Position numbers and translations under genes: made by a program
Source of the DNA: Rhea pennata
Taxonomy: Eukaryota; Chordata; Aves; Rheiformes; Rheidae
DNA: 64,000 bases
NCBI RefSeq assembly: GCF_028389875.1
Contig: NC_084675.1
Coordinates: forward strand, 22,530,412 to 22,594,411
Reading direction: 5' to 3'
Notes under the pieces: generated by a model
The model's input: only the letters and a program-made list of their open reading frames with translations
Databases searched by the model: none
Told to the model about the DNA's origin: nothing
Shown here: one piece after another, positions 1-11,200 of the stretch
Position numbering within the stretch: the stretch's first letter is position 1
Layout: each line of letters begins with the position of its first letter

Positions 1-35
1 CCACCCCAACCCCAGGCCCCACACACAACACTGAC

Positions 36-142
36 CCTTTGGGGTGTCCCGAGAACTTGTCACAGAGGATGGTCACCCGGTTGATCTGCCCACAGCTGTT
101 GAAGTGAGACTCCAGCTCCTCCGCAGTCCCACCATAGTCCAC
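36..142 (-). CDS. PABPN1L: PABPN1L exon 5, RRM core
   Basis: 107 nt. Acceptor TGTTGCAG|GTG, donor AAAGG|GTCAGT. Encodes [20 protein letters not shown] through FSGHPK. Phase 2 out. The gene continues left of the window. Confidence 0.95.
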
Positions 143-2896
143 CTGCAACAACAGTCCTGACCCCTCAAGCACCACCGAGAGCCTCCTCCAGCCTCCCCAG
201 CTCAGCTCTTCAGCACAAGGGGAGTCCCAAAGCCGCACTGTTCACGAACAAGCTGTCCCTTTCCCCCGACAGCAGGGAAATCCTCACTAGTACACCGGTG
301 TCACCGCTACACCCAGATTTGTGCTGCTAGGTGATAACTACCCGCAAGGAAAGGGCCTCCACCCAGATGGCCGAGACCAGGGCCCAGCTAACCCTTAGCT
401 AACACACCTCACAGCCCCACCCTCGCTGTCTCCCGAGGCTCAGGAGCAAGCTAGGATCAACAAGGACTCACCCAGAGGGGACTCTTCCAAGGCTGAGAAT
501 CACCAAGGCTCTGCATCACTTATGCCCCCCAGAATGTCAGCACAACGCAGGTTTGTAACCCAGGGAAGCAGAAGCATCACCCAAATCACCTGGTCTGGAA
601 ACTCAAGTCCAGGAGACACCCTCCCACAGGGGTATTTTGGGTAGCTGACACAACAGATTTTGCAAGTGGCTGAGGCAGAAACTGAGCGGTAAGACTCAAA
701 CCATATTCCCAGTATTGACTGGGGAAGTGGCAAAGCACACAGGACGGGACCAGCCAGCCAGCCCAGGCAAACATCCACCCAAGCAAAGAGCTGCTGGTGG
801 GCACTGCTCCAGGGGCTCAGAACAGCATATGTGGCACTTACATTGCCCACATAGATGGATCGCTGATCAACCTCCATTTTCTCCTCTGCCGTCTTTGGGA
901 ACAGACCTGCAGAGACAAGGTCTGCCCTGAAGCACTGCGTGGAGAAGCAGGAGCCCTCTCGCAGAGGGAGCATGGCTGCCTGTGCAGCCCCGCTCTCCGC
1001 CCAGCCACCACCAAGGAGCTCCCTGCTCTCTTGGTCCCAGTGCACAGCAAGCTCCCCTTGTCCAGGCTCCCGTTCAGGTTTGAGCATTCCCACATGCCCC
1101 TACATCAGACTCATGCTCCATCCCCTTGGCTCGTCTCCCACCATGAAAAATGACACAGGGCAACTGATGCTGCCAACTCATTAATTGACCAAGCTTTGGC
1201 CTGTAGAGGTGGAAGGCAAGAATTAATACAACCTGCCTCAGCATCATGTCCTGCTCAGGCCCTGACTCTTCCTACACATCCAGCCCACAGCTGACAGGAC
1301 ACCAGAGACTGCCAAGAGAGGCAGAGCTGCACGCTGCAGTTCTGATAGACACCCTGTGCCTCAGAGGTGTTCCTGGTGAGGACAGCAGCAGCCACAAACA
1401 GCCCATACCTGCCTCTGAGCTCATGATGAAGCGGCTCTCAGCTTCCAGCTGTAACTCCTTCAGCCTCTCATCCTCTTTCTCCATCTCCCGCACTCTGGCT
1501 TTGATGGCCTCCAACTCCTGAAACACAAATCAAGACTTGTGAGAGCAGCATACGAAACAGGGACACCTTCACCACACTCCTCACCCTAGACTGCAATGCT
1601 ACAGCACTGCGCAATGTGCCGCTTCACCAGTGGTTTGCGCCCAGGTTGGTGGACAAGGGTGGGGTGGGTGTTGGGGACAACAGCCTGCCTCAAGAAAGGC
1701 AAGTTCAGCTCCTAGTTCCATTAGAGAGAGAGGAAAAAAAAAAAAGAAAGAAAAAACACTTCTTTTATTGTGTTTACCTGCAAAACAGCATTTGCTAGAG
1801 CAGAGGTGCCTCCACAGCACTGGAACTGCCAGATGGAATCAGAGATTTAAACTGGTGATGAACAGGAGCCATTTACTTAAGCTCAGGCAGACAAACAGCT
1901 CAGTGGGGAAAGCTCAGCAGCAGGAGAGTGACAACACAATTTCAGCTGCTCAGCTTAAGGATTTTAACAACAGGAGGCCCAAGATAACTCTTATTCTTAA
2001 CTTTGGAGAGTGGTTCAACAGAGGCATAGAAAGTCTTCCATTTTCTTAGAAAAACAAGGAAAATCGACTCCACATTTAGCCAAACACTCACTGGGTCCTG
2101 CACATCCAGCTCTTCTGCACTGTCCCCTTCCAGGTGGTTCAGGCCCAAGTCTTCTGCTGCAGCCTTCTGCAGAGCCGCCATCTCTGTCACATCCCAGGAC
2201 TCCTCCACTGCTGCCAAGGATGGTGGGTCCTGCCACCAGATCCCAGAAGTGTCCAGGAAGAGAGGGCTGCATAGGAATAGCACTGATAAGCAAAGAGTAA
2301 TTTAATGCAGAGTCTAAAGAGGAATACCAGCCAGGCAAACACTTTAAGGGCACTTCCTCCAGACAGAAGAACAGCCACACCCAAGCAGATCCCTCACAGA
2401 GATGCAGGCTGGCTTGCAGCAAGACTCCAGGACTGCAGGTGCCTGACCTAAGGCAGGCTCTCTAGTTCACACATACTGAGCCACTTCCCAGCATGGGAGG
2501 CTACAGAATGGACTGGAAAGCCAGGCCCAAGCACTGTAACCTCACTGATGTCAAGGAAAAGGAGGCAAAATGTGACCCAGGAGAAGAGCTCTCAGGCTGT
2601 AAGGAGGGGAGAGCAGCAGGGAGTCCTGCTTCACCCCATGACAGGGGGACCTATTCTCTTCCAGGCTTCAGCTCCTGGGCTGGGCTGCCAGAGGGACAAA
2701 CCCTCCTCCTGAGAGGGAAGCTGACCCTGCTCCAGCCACGAGCCTGGAACCCCAGCGCCTCCTCTTGAGCCAGCTTCAATCCCAGTGGCACCCCCCCACC
2801 ACCACAAAGCCCTCCAACCCAGGACCTGCCTTATGCCGCCATCACCACCACCCGTCGAGCCGGGCCCCGGCCCTACCTCGCCCGGGCCCCGAACAT
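36..2896 (-). CDS. PABPN1L: PABPN1L (embryonic poly(A)-binding protein 2), 5' part of gene, five exons, 3' end outside window
   Basis: Nuclear poly(A)-binding protein of the PABPN1 family; the PABPN1-like member acts in oocytes and early embryos (family knowledge). Exons on the minus strand are 2896-2877, 2266-2092, 1517-1409, 906-842 and 142-36, giving 158 codons plus 2 nt. Every junction has a GT donor and AG acceptor with matching phase (2, 0, 1, 0, 2). The protein has a short N-terminus, an acidic stretch (residues about 47-65), a coiled-coil helix starting [13 protein letters not shown] (from residue 66), the linker EEKMEVDQ, then the RRM with RSIYVGN (117-123, RNP2) running on into [14 protein letters not shown] and [14 protein letters not shown]. 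The missing 3' part should hold RNP1 (FAYIEF-like) and the Arg-rich C-terminus. PABPN1L is preferred over PABPN1 because there is no alanine/glutamate-rich N-terminus and because CBFA2T3 is the neighbour. Confidence 0.93.
842..906 (-). CDS. PABPN1L: PABPN1L exon 4, start of RRM
   Basis: 65 nt. Acceptor TCTGCAG|GT, donor GGCAAT|GTAAGTG. Encodes [21 protein letters not shown], with the RNP2 motif IYVGN. Phase 1 in, 0 out. Confidence 0.95.
1409..1517 (-). CDS. PABPN1L: PABPN1L exon 3, coiled-coil helix
   Basis: 109 nt. Acceptor TTTCAG|GAG, donor GCAG|GTATGG. Encodes [20 protein letters not shown] and the rest of the heptad-rich helix, ending SSEAG. This is the hallmark helix N-terminal to the RRM in PABPN1 proteins. 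Confidence 0.95.
2092..2266 (-). CDS. PABPN1L: PABPN1L exon 2
   Basis: 175 nt, phase 2 in and phase 0 out. It reads [14 protein letters not shown] through EELDVQDP, then donor CCA|GTGAGTG. An internal ATG at 2181-2179 ([11 protein letters not shown]) is an alternative start if exon 1 is not used. The end DP joins ELEAIKARV of the next exon, as in PABPN1. Confidence 0.85.
2877..2896 (-). CDS. PABPN1L: PABPN1L exon 1, coding part (20 nt)
   Basis: ATG at 2896-2894 encodes MFGARA and two bases of a Ser codon, followed by donor AG|GTAGGG. It was chosen because phase 2 fits only the acceptor ending TATGCAG at 2271-2267, giving [15 protein letters not shown]. It lies in CpG-rich promoter sequence. 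The exon is too short to be found as an ORF. Confidence 0.75.
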
Positions 2897-3060
2897 GCTG
2901 CGCGGAGCCGGCGGGAGCAGCGGAGCGGCACCACGTGCAGACCCGCCACTGCCACGTGCGCTTCTCCCGCCGGCGCGCCGCTTATCACACGTCGGCAGCC
3001 AATCAGAGCCCGGCGCGCCGCGAGGCCCCGCCCACTGGCGGCAGGGCTGGGGCGTCGCTG
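2897..3060 (-). promoter_or_regulatory. PABPN1L CpG-island promoter with two E-boxes and a CCAAT box
   Basis: Immediately upstream of the PABPN1L ATG. It holds perfect CACGTG E-boxes at 2932-2937 and 2953-2958, an NF-Y-type AGCCAATCA at 2998-3005 and a GC box (CCCCGCCC, near 3025). No TATA box is seen. The transcription start is not determined. Double E-boxes plus CCAAT would fit a germline or housekeeping type of promoter (inference). Confidence 0.5.
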
Positions 3061-3579
3061 CCCCGCTCCCGGCCGCGTCCCCGGGGTCGCGGGTTCGAGG
3101 CCCCGCGGCGCCCCGGCCGCGGACGCTGGTGCGCATCTGGGCCAGGCAGGGCGAATGCGGCTCCTGTGGGCCTCGGGATCCCTGGTGCAGCCACCGCCGG
3201 TGGTGGCCAGGCTTGGGGGGGCATCGCGGCTGTTCCTCTGAGTGGGGCACTGCAGTGATGCTGGTGGGCTGCAACTCGCTCCAGAGGACTGTATCCTGCT
3301 GCCCCCGCCCCCCCGCCACCTCTGCCCTGGGCACTGTGGACCCCCCGAACAACAGGAGACCCTGAGGTGGGGTGCAACATAGCAGGGAGGAGAAGTCCCT
3401 TTGGAAACAGGTTGCAGGACTGGGGATCCTGGGGGTGAACTGAACGCAGGCACCAGTACCACCCGCCATGAACACCCCCTCCCAGGGCCCAGGGTGGGGG
3501 GAGCCACCAACCCCAGAGTACACAGACACCGCGGCGGGTGCGGGCACGGGGAACGAGGGGCCCAGCACAAGCAGAGCCC
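3061..3579. other. spacer between PABPN1L promoter and CBFA2T3 3' end
   Basis: About 0.5 kb of GC-rich sequence with no convincing exon. Several open frames on both strands are composition artefacts with no recognisable protein. The two genes are in tandem (both minus), so the PABPN1L promoter lies less than 1 kb downstream of the CBFA2T3 cleavage region. Confidence 0.6.
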
Positions 3580-3600
3580 TCTGGTTGATATTAAATTGTC

Positions 3601-3606
3601 TTTATT
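3601..3606 (-). terminator. CBFA2T3: likely CBFA2T3 distal poly(A) signal
   Basis: AATAAA on the minus strand, followed within about 40 nt by a TG-rich stretch (GCTTGTGCTGGG). It is the last canonical signal before the PABPN1L promoter, which makes it the best candidate for the distal end. Confidence 0.6.
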
Positions 3607-4396
3607 ACACAGATACAGAGTTAAGAACAGACATAACCTGAATCATAAAGTTTACATCTTCCACAGGTCAAACATACAGTACACTTAGAGAAAGCAGGGA
3701 ACAGCAAGGGGGGGACAGCATGCCGAAGGAAAGTCCTATCACGTCACCTCTCTGGGCCGGCCGCCCGCCGGGAGCTCCCCGGGGCCCCACGCCGAGCCCA
3801 GCCGATGCCCGCGGGTGCCGGGCTCCTCCCGCCCCCGGAGCTGGGGCACCCGAGCGCGGGGCCGGGGCAGCCGGGAGATCCCGGAGGAGAAGGGTGGGCG
3901 CCCCGGCCCCTGCTCCGGGGATGCCACGAGCCGGAGGAGGGAGTGGAGGGTGGCGGGGACGCGGGTGCCCGGCCAGGACGGAGCGGAGCCCCGGCGAGGC
4001 TCGGCGCCGGGGGAGGACGCCTCCGCAGCGTTTCCCCCGGGGCGGCGCGGGGGAGCCCGGGGCACTTTGGTTTCCGCTGGGATTCGGTTTGGGAATGCGA
4101 GGAAGGAGCAGAGGAGCCCGCTGAGAGCCTCCCTTCTCCGGCCGCCTCCTCCGGCCCCGCGCTCCCGGCACCGCCACGTCCCCGCGCCCGGCCCTGGCCC
4201 CTCCGCCAGAGCCACCCTGCCGGGCCGGCTCCCGCGGCTCCAGCACAGCCGCTGTCCTCCCCTCTTCACTATTTTTTTTTTTTGGAAATATTACACTTTA
4301 AAGCTGTCTAGCTGGTTTGGCCGTCTGCTGGCGCCACACCGCCTGTCCCCTCCCTCCCTCAGCTTTTGGTTTCAATGCAAGGTTCTGTAGGGTATT

Positions 4397-4402
4397 TTTA
4401 TT
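4397..4402 (-). terminator. CBFA2T3: possible alternative poly(A) signal
   Basis: AATAAA on the minus strand inside an A/T-rich stretch of the presumed 3' UTR. It may define a shorter UTR; use is not testable from sequence. Confidence 0.3.
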
Positions 4403-5640
4403 ATTCTTATTAAAAAAAAAAAGAAGGAAAAAAAAGAAGCAAAACAGAAAGGAAGTGAAACAAGAGCAGAATCTGCGTGTAAGTGCTCTCGTCTGCGGTT
4501 TCCCGGCGAGGCGGAGGTAGAGAGGCAGGGCCCGGCGCGGAGCGGGCGGCGCGCCGGCGCACGGACACGCTTGGCAGGGAGCGGAGGAAAAGGAACAGAC
4601 ACCAAGAAGAGCAGGCGGCCCCGCAGCAGGCGCATCTGCAATACTCTTATATATTACCTCTTCTCAGGAAACGTAAGAAAAATAGACAATATTACATATG
4701 CCACACCATAAATAAAGTGAACAGTCACTCGAGGGGCCCCCGGTCAGCTCCCGGCCCCGGAGGGACGGGGCCGCGGAGGGGGTGAAGGGGCCGCGCGCGC
4801 CCCGCGCCGCCGCCTGCACCCGCATGGAGACGAGCCCCAGCGACAGCTCCAGCCGCACCGGCCGCTTTCGCCCCGGGCTGCCGGCGCCCGCTCGCAGCTG
4901 CCCAGAAACCGGCCCTGGGGATGGCCAAGATCTCGGGCGCGGGCAGCCCTGCCCCGGGGATGCGCGAGCTCTCGGGCAGCCTCGTCCCGAGGGCTCGGGG
5001 CTGCGTGCAGCCGTGCCCCGGGCAGGGAGGAAGTCGCAGGCGCGCGCAGCCCTGCCCCGACGTCTTGCGGTGCACGCAGCCCTGCTCTTGGACCTCAGGC
5101 TGCAGCCGGACCCTTTGGCGAGGGCGTTTGTCACCGGCGCTCGGAGGGGCCTGCCAGATCCCCACGCAGCTCCGCGGGTGCTCCCAGCGGCACCGGCACG
5201 GGAGTGACGTGGCTGATGCGGTTTTGCCCCCTGGCCTTGGCACGACGGCACGTGGCAGGTTGCTGCCAGGCCCGGCTGCAGACCTCGCAGCTCCCACGGT
5301 GCGGGAAGCGTGGCACCCGCGCCGGGGAGGTGCAAGGCGCAGGGACGCCCGGGTCCCCTTCGGCATCCCGCTGCAGCGAGGGGGATGCCCAGGGACCCTC
5401 ACGCCGCCTCTCCATCCCGAACAGCTGAACAGGCAAACGCGCCTGTGCCCAACCTGGCCATCGCCCGTGCCCGATCTGAGCCAGAGCCACAGCAAACCCG
5501 GCTGGGGCCACCGTGCCGCTGGCTGGAGCAGCACCGGGCTGCCCCCAGCCCCAGCAGCGAGGCTCAGCGCTGGGGCAGCACACCAATACCACCGCCTCGG
5601 AGGTGCCCCACGTACGGGCCCTGCTGCAACGTGCTCTGAG

Positions 5641-6128
5641 CCCCAGGCACGGCACGGCACGGCGCAGCAGGGCACAGCGTGACATGGACTAGCACGGTGC
5701 AGCATGGCACAGCACAGCATGACATGGCACAGCACAGTGCAGTGCGGCACGCCATGGCATGGCACAACGTGACACGGCAAGGTGCAGCACCGCATGGCAT
5801 GGCGTGGCGTGGCATGGCACAACATGACATGGCATGGTGCAGCATGGCACGGCTCGGTGCAGCATGACATGGTACAGCACGGCATGGCACAGCATAGCAC
5901 AGCATGATATAGCACAGCGCGGCATGACATGGCATGGCACAGCATGACATAGCATGGTGCAGCCTGGCGTGGCACGGCACGGCATGGCACAGTGTGACAT
6001 GGCATGCTGCAGCATGGCATGGCATGGCACAGCATGACATGGCACAGTGCAGCATGGTGTAGCACAGCGTGACACGATGCGGTGCAGCATGGCATGGCAC
6101 AGCACGGCACGGCACGGCGCGGCACAGC
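5641..6128. repeat. degenerate GGCAC/GGCAT pentamer array in CBFA2T3 3' UTR
   Basis: About 490 bp made almost only of ggcac, ggcat, agcac and agcat-type pentamers (for example gcacggcatggcacagcatg) with a few interruptions. If transcribed on the minus strand the RNA reads GCCAUGCCGUGCUGUGCC-like and could form long imperfect hairpins. Long Cys/His/Met/Ala/Val open frames on both strands are artefacts. Confidence 0.85.
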
Positions 6129-6372
6129 CCCACAGCAGAGGGGCACACCAGGAGGGAGATTCGAACACAGCACCCGTGGCCAGGCCTCTCGGTGACTCGT
6201 GCCTGGCGAAGCCACCACACGACCCCAAACCCTTCTTTCTTCTCTAAAGCAAACACACAGGATGGTTTTGCAAATCCGGAAACTAAAGCTCCTAGCGAGC
6301 ACACGAATTCTGCTTCTTTTCGGTTAATCCTAGCTCCTAAACGTCACATCCTCCAGTGGTTTCTCATCATCT

Positions 6373-6378
6373 TTTATT
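6373..6378 (-). terminator. CBFA2T3: possible proximal poly(A) signal
   Basis: AATAAAAG on the minus strand about 1.6 kb after the stop codon, just downstream (in mRNA sense) of an AAT trinucleotide run at 6397-6426. It would give a UTR that excludes the GGCAC array at 5641-6128. Confidence 0.35.
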
Positions 6379-7934
6379 TGGCAAATGTCTCTTATTATTA
6401 TCACTATCATTATTATTATTATTATTTTTGGACCTCTGCAGACACTATTTACATTCACATTAACGTACAGCATTCCCGCCCTGGCCGTGCCGGGGCGCGC
6501 TCTGGCTTCCCTCCTCTCGGAGCCGTGGGACTTTCCGTATTGCACTCCCGTCCTCTGCGCTTTATACAATGATGCAAGAAATACAAAATAATCTACATCG
6601 TCTTTCTCCTCCCGCTCCGCGAGGAAGTCCTCGTTGGTTTCTTTCCTTTCCTTTCCTCCTAGGAATCGTTGCAAAAAAACCCGACGTGGGGAGCGGAAAA
6701 AAAAGAAAAGAAAAGCCGGAATCTGAAAGCAACCGAGCAGCGCCCGTGTCCACCGCGGGGCTGGAGAAACCACCCGGCGCCGCGCTCGGCCGCGAGCCGC
6801 GGAGCGCCGTCCGCAGAGCGTCGTCGCGGAGCGAGGGGAACGAAGGGCGTCTTTGCAGCTGCAGCTCCCCGGCGCGGCGCGGCGCGGCACGGCGCGGCCG
6901 GCCCGGCGGGGCGAGGTAGAGGGGGGCCCGCGTCCCGCCCGCAGCGGGGGCTTCCTTTCCGCTTCCTCCGGTTTTTTTATTTGTATTTATTTTTTTTTGC
7001 TTCGTCTTTACAGCAGCTCGTGGACCCCAGAGGCGCGTGTCCGTCCTCGCCGCCGGCTCCGCGGGCGCCCCGCGCCGGCCCGGCCGGCAGAACGGCGCGG
7101 GAACCGGCAGCGGCGCGAAACGAACTTTGGCAGTGGAGAAACGTTTGGGTCTTTCTCATTTTTGGATATCCTTTGGAGCAGAGGTGAGTCCGGTATGTTC
7201 TTGGCTAGCTAGCAAGGTAGTTTACAGGTGAGCTTCCGTCACGTGGTTTGACTTCGCGTTGTCTGGTTTTTGGGATTTTTTCTTTTTTTTTTCTTTTTTT
7301 TATTCCTTTTGTACGCTTTCTTACTTAAAGCCAAAGAGTTCGATGTTTTCATTTTTATTTTCTTTATTTTTTTTTACAAAAAAAAAAACAAAAAACCCCC
7401 CAAAAAAGGAGAGACAGAGAGAGACAGAGAGACGAAGAAAAGCAGCGTCTTTCCTGCTGCGAGCGAGCGGCGGGCGGCTCGGCGGCGCGGCGCGGCCGGC
7501 CCTGCCGCGCGCCCGGGCCCCCAGCCACATCGCATAAAGTTTGCAAGTTTGCAGACCAACTCCTCCTCCGGAAAGGAGCAAAAAACACACACACAAAAAC
7601 AAAAAACAAAAAAGCCCAAAAAACAAGAAACCAACCCGGCAGCAACAGGTAGCAATCCCCCAAACGATAGAAAACCAACCAAAAAGGCAAAACGGAGACC
7701 GGGGAGGGAACGGAGAAGACCGGCGTTTGCCTGAACTCCACTTAAAGCCCAGCTTGAGGATCCGTGAGGATTATCCGTGAGAGATAGAGGTGGTTTTGGA
7801 GGTCAGACAGGTCAGGTAGCTGAGGAAGTTGCACCCAGTGCAGTCCGGTTTTGGAGAGGAGCGGTAGCAGCAGCGAAGCCCCGCGGCGCGGCGCGGCACG
7901 GCATGGCGCGGCGCGGCGCGGCACGGCGCGGCGC

Positions 7935-8207
7935 TCAGCGGGAAGCGCTCTCCAGGGGCGCCGGCGGGGCCGGCGTGCCGGCGCGCGACGCCGCCGCCGA
8001 GCCCGCCTCGCCGGGGCTGCCGGCCAGCGCGGCGTCGGGCTGCGCCGAGCCCAGCGGCAGCCCGGCGCCCGGCGCGCCGTGCAGAGTCTGCCCGCAGACG
8101 TGGTGGTGCTTCTCCCAATCCTTGTGCTGGCAGAAGGAGCCGCAGTAGCGCGCCGCGTTGCAGCCGCTGCACGTCTCGCTCGCCTTGCGCCCGCAGTTCC
8201 AGCAGCT
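7935..8207 (-). CDS. CBFA2T3: CBFA2T3 exon 11, MYND zinc finger and stop
   Basis: 273 nt, 90 codons plus TGA (7937-7935). Begins [20 protein letters not shown] and contains all eight MYND zinc ligands. The 50-residue tail ([11 protein letters not shown] through LESASR) is Ala/Pro/Gly/Ser-rich and resembles the mammalian CBFA2T3 tail in composition. Confidence 0.98.
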   Translation of the reverse strand, partial: SCWNCGRKASETCSGCNAARYCGSFCQHKDWEKHHHVCGQTLHGAPGAGLPLGSAQPDAALAGSPGEAGSAAASRAGTPAPPAPLESASR

Positions 8208-11200
8208 CTGCGGGGAGAGCCGAGGCGCCGGGTGAGGTCGGCGCGGCGCCGGGCGCGCCGGGCACGCCGCGCGCGCCGCCCCTACCTCGCTGGAGTCCTC
8301 CTGCTGATTGACGACGGTGAGCGCGTCCTCCGAGGCCTGGCGCTTGGCCTCGGCCAGGGCTCGCTCCATCTTGGCTCGCTCCGTGCTGATGAGCTCGTGG
8401 GCTTTGCGCTCCGCGTCCGACACGGCCTTCTGCAGCTCCGACATGGCCTGGCGCTTCACCTCGTTCACGGCTTCTTCTGGAAGGAAGGCGGCGGGTCGCG
8501 GCGCCGGCACCCCGCGGGGCGGCTCCGGCCGAGGCGCCCGCGGGAGCAGAGGCCCCGGCCCGGCGCCGCGCCGCGCGCCCGCGCCGCACTCACCAGCCTT
8601 CCTCCAGATCTCCTCGGGCATGTAGCCGGAGAGGGGCCGCGGCACGAACTCCCGGGGCGCGTCTGCGAAGGGGACGGGGAGGCGCCGTCGGGAGGAGCGC
8701 CGGGAAAGCCGCCGGCGCCGGCGGCAGCGCGGCCCCGGCCCCGGCGCGGCACGGCCCTGCCGCCGTCAATACCTAACTGGGGAGCCTCGGAGCCGGAGGA
8801 GCTGTTGTGGGGGCGGGCGGAGGGGGGGCCGCCCTTCTTCATGTCCTCGGCGTCGCTGTAGCGCCGGATCCAGTGGTTGAGCTCCTCGCGGTCGGCTTCC
8901 TGGCAGCGCCGCAGCACCGTGAGGGACCGGCGCGTCTTTTCCACCATGTCCATGATGCAGTTGAGCAGCTGCGGGGCACGGGCGCGGCGTGAGCCGGAGG
9001 GTGCCGGCGGCTGCCCGGCGTGCCGGGGGCTCGCAGAGCCGGGGCCGCCTCGGAGGAGGGCGTGGGAGCCAGCCCGCGGCACGGCCCTCCCCTGGGGCTG
9101 CCTCTGGCACCTGCGCGCCGGCGCTCGCGCCCAGCGCCCACGGCCAGCACGCTCTGCCCGCGGCTGCTGCGCCGGCGCAGCAGAGCCCCTCCAGCCCCTG
9201 ATGCCCCCCCGAGCCCGGGGGGGCCGCCACGCGCGCCGGCACCGCTCCCCCGCCGCCGCCGCGGCGCTACGTACATTGTTGAGGTGTTTCCACTCCTCTG
9301 CCCACTCCCGGTCGGTGAGCCTGTGATCGATCACCTCCTCCTGGCGCGCCCCGTGCACCGCTGCAAGAGAGGCGCGGGGCGGGGGTCAGTCCCGGCCCCC
9401 CCACCCCGGCCACCCGCCCGCTCTCCCCACCACACACGGGGCACGGCGCAACGCCGCCGTCCCCCGCTCCGCCTTGCGCACCCTCTGGCATGCTGCCGGC
9501 CGGCACCATGGTGCACCGCGTTGCCCTGCACGGCACGGCGTCGCACCGCATTGCACCGCATTGCACAGTGTTGCATCGCGTTGCCCTGCCCTGCATGGCA
9601 CGGCGTCGCACCGCATTGCACCGCATTGCACAGTGTTGCACCGCGTTGCCCTGCACGGCACGGCGTCACACCGCATTGCACCGCATTGCACAGTGTTGCA
9701 CCGCGTTGCCCTGCACGGCACGGCGTCACACCGCATTGCACCGCATTGCACAGTGTTGCACCGCGTTGCACCGCATTGCACAGTGTTGCACCGCGTTGCC
9801 CTGCACGGCACGGCGTCGCACCGCATTGCACCGCATTGCACAGTGTTGCACCGCGTTGCCCTGCACGGCACGGCGTCGCACCGCATTGCACCGCATTGCA
9901 CAGTGTTGCACCGTGTTGCCCTGCACGGCACGGCATCGCACCGCATTGCACCGCATTGCACAGTGTTGCACCGCGTTGCACCGCGTTGTGCCTCATTGCA
10001 CCACGTCGCGCTGCATCACACCACGTCGGACCGCGTCGCACCACGTCGGACTGCGCCGGACCACGTCGCCGCCCGCCGAGCCCGGCGCGGGGCCGGCACT
10101 CACCCGCTTGCCGGTGGCGCTCGCGGAGCTCGCGGGGGTCGGCGTGGCGGTAGGCGTCGCGGTAGTGGTGCGCCATGGCCATGTCCTCCAGGCGGTAGTG
10201 CTGGGGCAGGGGGGCGGCGGGGTGCGCCAGCCCGTTGGGCGGGTGGCTCAGCCCGTTGCTGGGGCTGTACCGCTGCGCGGGGCTCATGGTGCACGGCCGC
10301 TTGCTGAGGTGCTCGGGGTGCAGAGGGTCTCGGTCCAAGCCGTTCTCTTTGGTCCTGAGCGGGGCAGGGGACGGCGGTCGCCTCCGGGACGCGGCGGTCG
10401 CCTCCGGGACGCGGCGGTCCCCGAGCGCCGGGGGCAGCTTGCGCCCGCCGCCCCGCGCGTGCCCTCACCTGTCTGGTGTCCTCCTCTTGCCGCTCTCGCT
10501 GACCTCCAGGAGCAGCTCGGAGGAGTCGATGGGCGAGGAGGCGTTGGCGTCGAGCAGCAGCTGCTCGTGCTGCGCCAGGTACTGGGCCGGTGTCTGCTTG
10601 GCCATGCGGGCGCAGTGCAGCAGCTCGCGCTGCAGCAGCGGCAGGTTGGCCTGCGAGGGAGCCAGCGTCCAGCCCGCGCCGCCGCACGGGCCTCACCACC
10701 CTGTCCCCGGGGACCCTCCCGCCCGGGGAGCCCGGCCCCGCAGCCCCCAGCGCGCCCGCCCCGGCGCCGCGGCCCCGCGGAGCACCAACGATTAAGCAGC
10801 CGAGACGCATTTCTGTGCAGGCGCTTTGGCTGCCAGCTCTGCTTTTCTATTTAGGCAGCTGACCCGCCGCCAAATCCCCATCTGTTGGACGCGTTAGCGT
10901 GCAAGCCGGAGATGCACGCTGCGGAGCGCCCGGCGGCCCCCCCGCCCCGCCGGGGCAACGAGCCCCGACACCAAAAAGCCCCCGAGCCTGGGAAACACGC
11001 TGAGCCCGGCTGGCTGCAGTTACAGTAATGAGAAGCATCTGGAGCCCTAGGTGGAAACAGCTGGGAGCAGGGTGCCAGGGCCGGCGGCGGCGCGCCGAGC
11101 GCCGTGCCGGGCTGCCCCGGCCGCGGGAATGCCGTGCTCACTCGGCCGCGCTGGCTTTCCAGCCCGTCCCCAGCCGCGAGCCGCGTGGAAAGCCGGCGGC

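Larger units (their letters stand above)
3580..7934 (-). other. CBFA2T3: presumed CBFA2T3 3' UTR
   Basis: From the TGA at 7937-7935 to the AATAAA at 3606-3601, about 4.3 kb on the minus strand with no further exon signal. It alternates GC-rich DNA with A/T-rich patches (4265-4450, 6360-6450, 6955-7000, 7260-7400) typical of UTRs. Just after the stop codon are GGCAC-type pentamers (7883-7934). Many ORFs here, such as Cys/His/Ala/Met-rich ones over 5641-6128, are repeat artefacts. The full length as one UTR is inferred, not shown. Confidence 0.55.

Noticed and set aside
4725..6304. Cys/His/Ala/Met-rich proteins (CHAVPCCAMPC type) on the minus strand
   Set aside because: Translation of the GGCAC/GGCAT pentamer array in the presumed 3' UTR; no family similarity.
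9331..10854. Long frames rich in [10 protein letters not shown] or NAVQCGA repeats
   Set aside because: Products of the 60-bp intronic minisatellite overlapping true CBFA2T3 exons in other frames.
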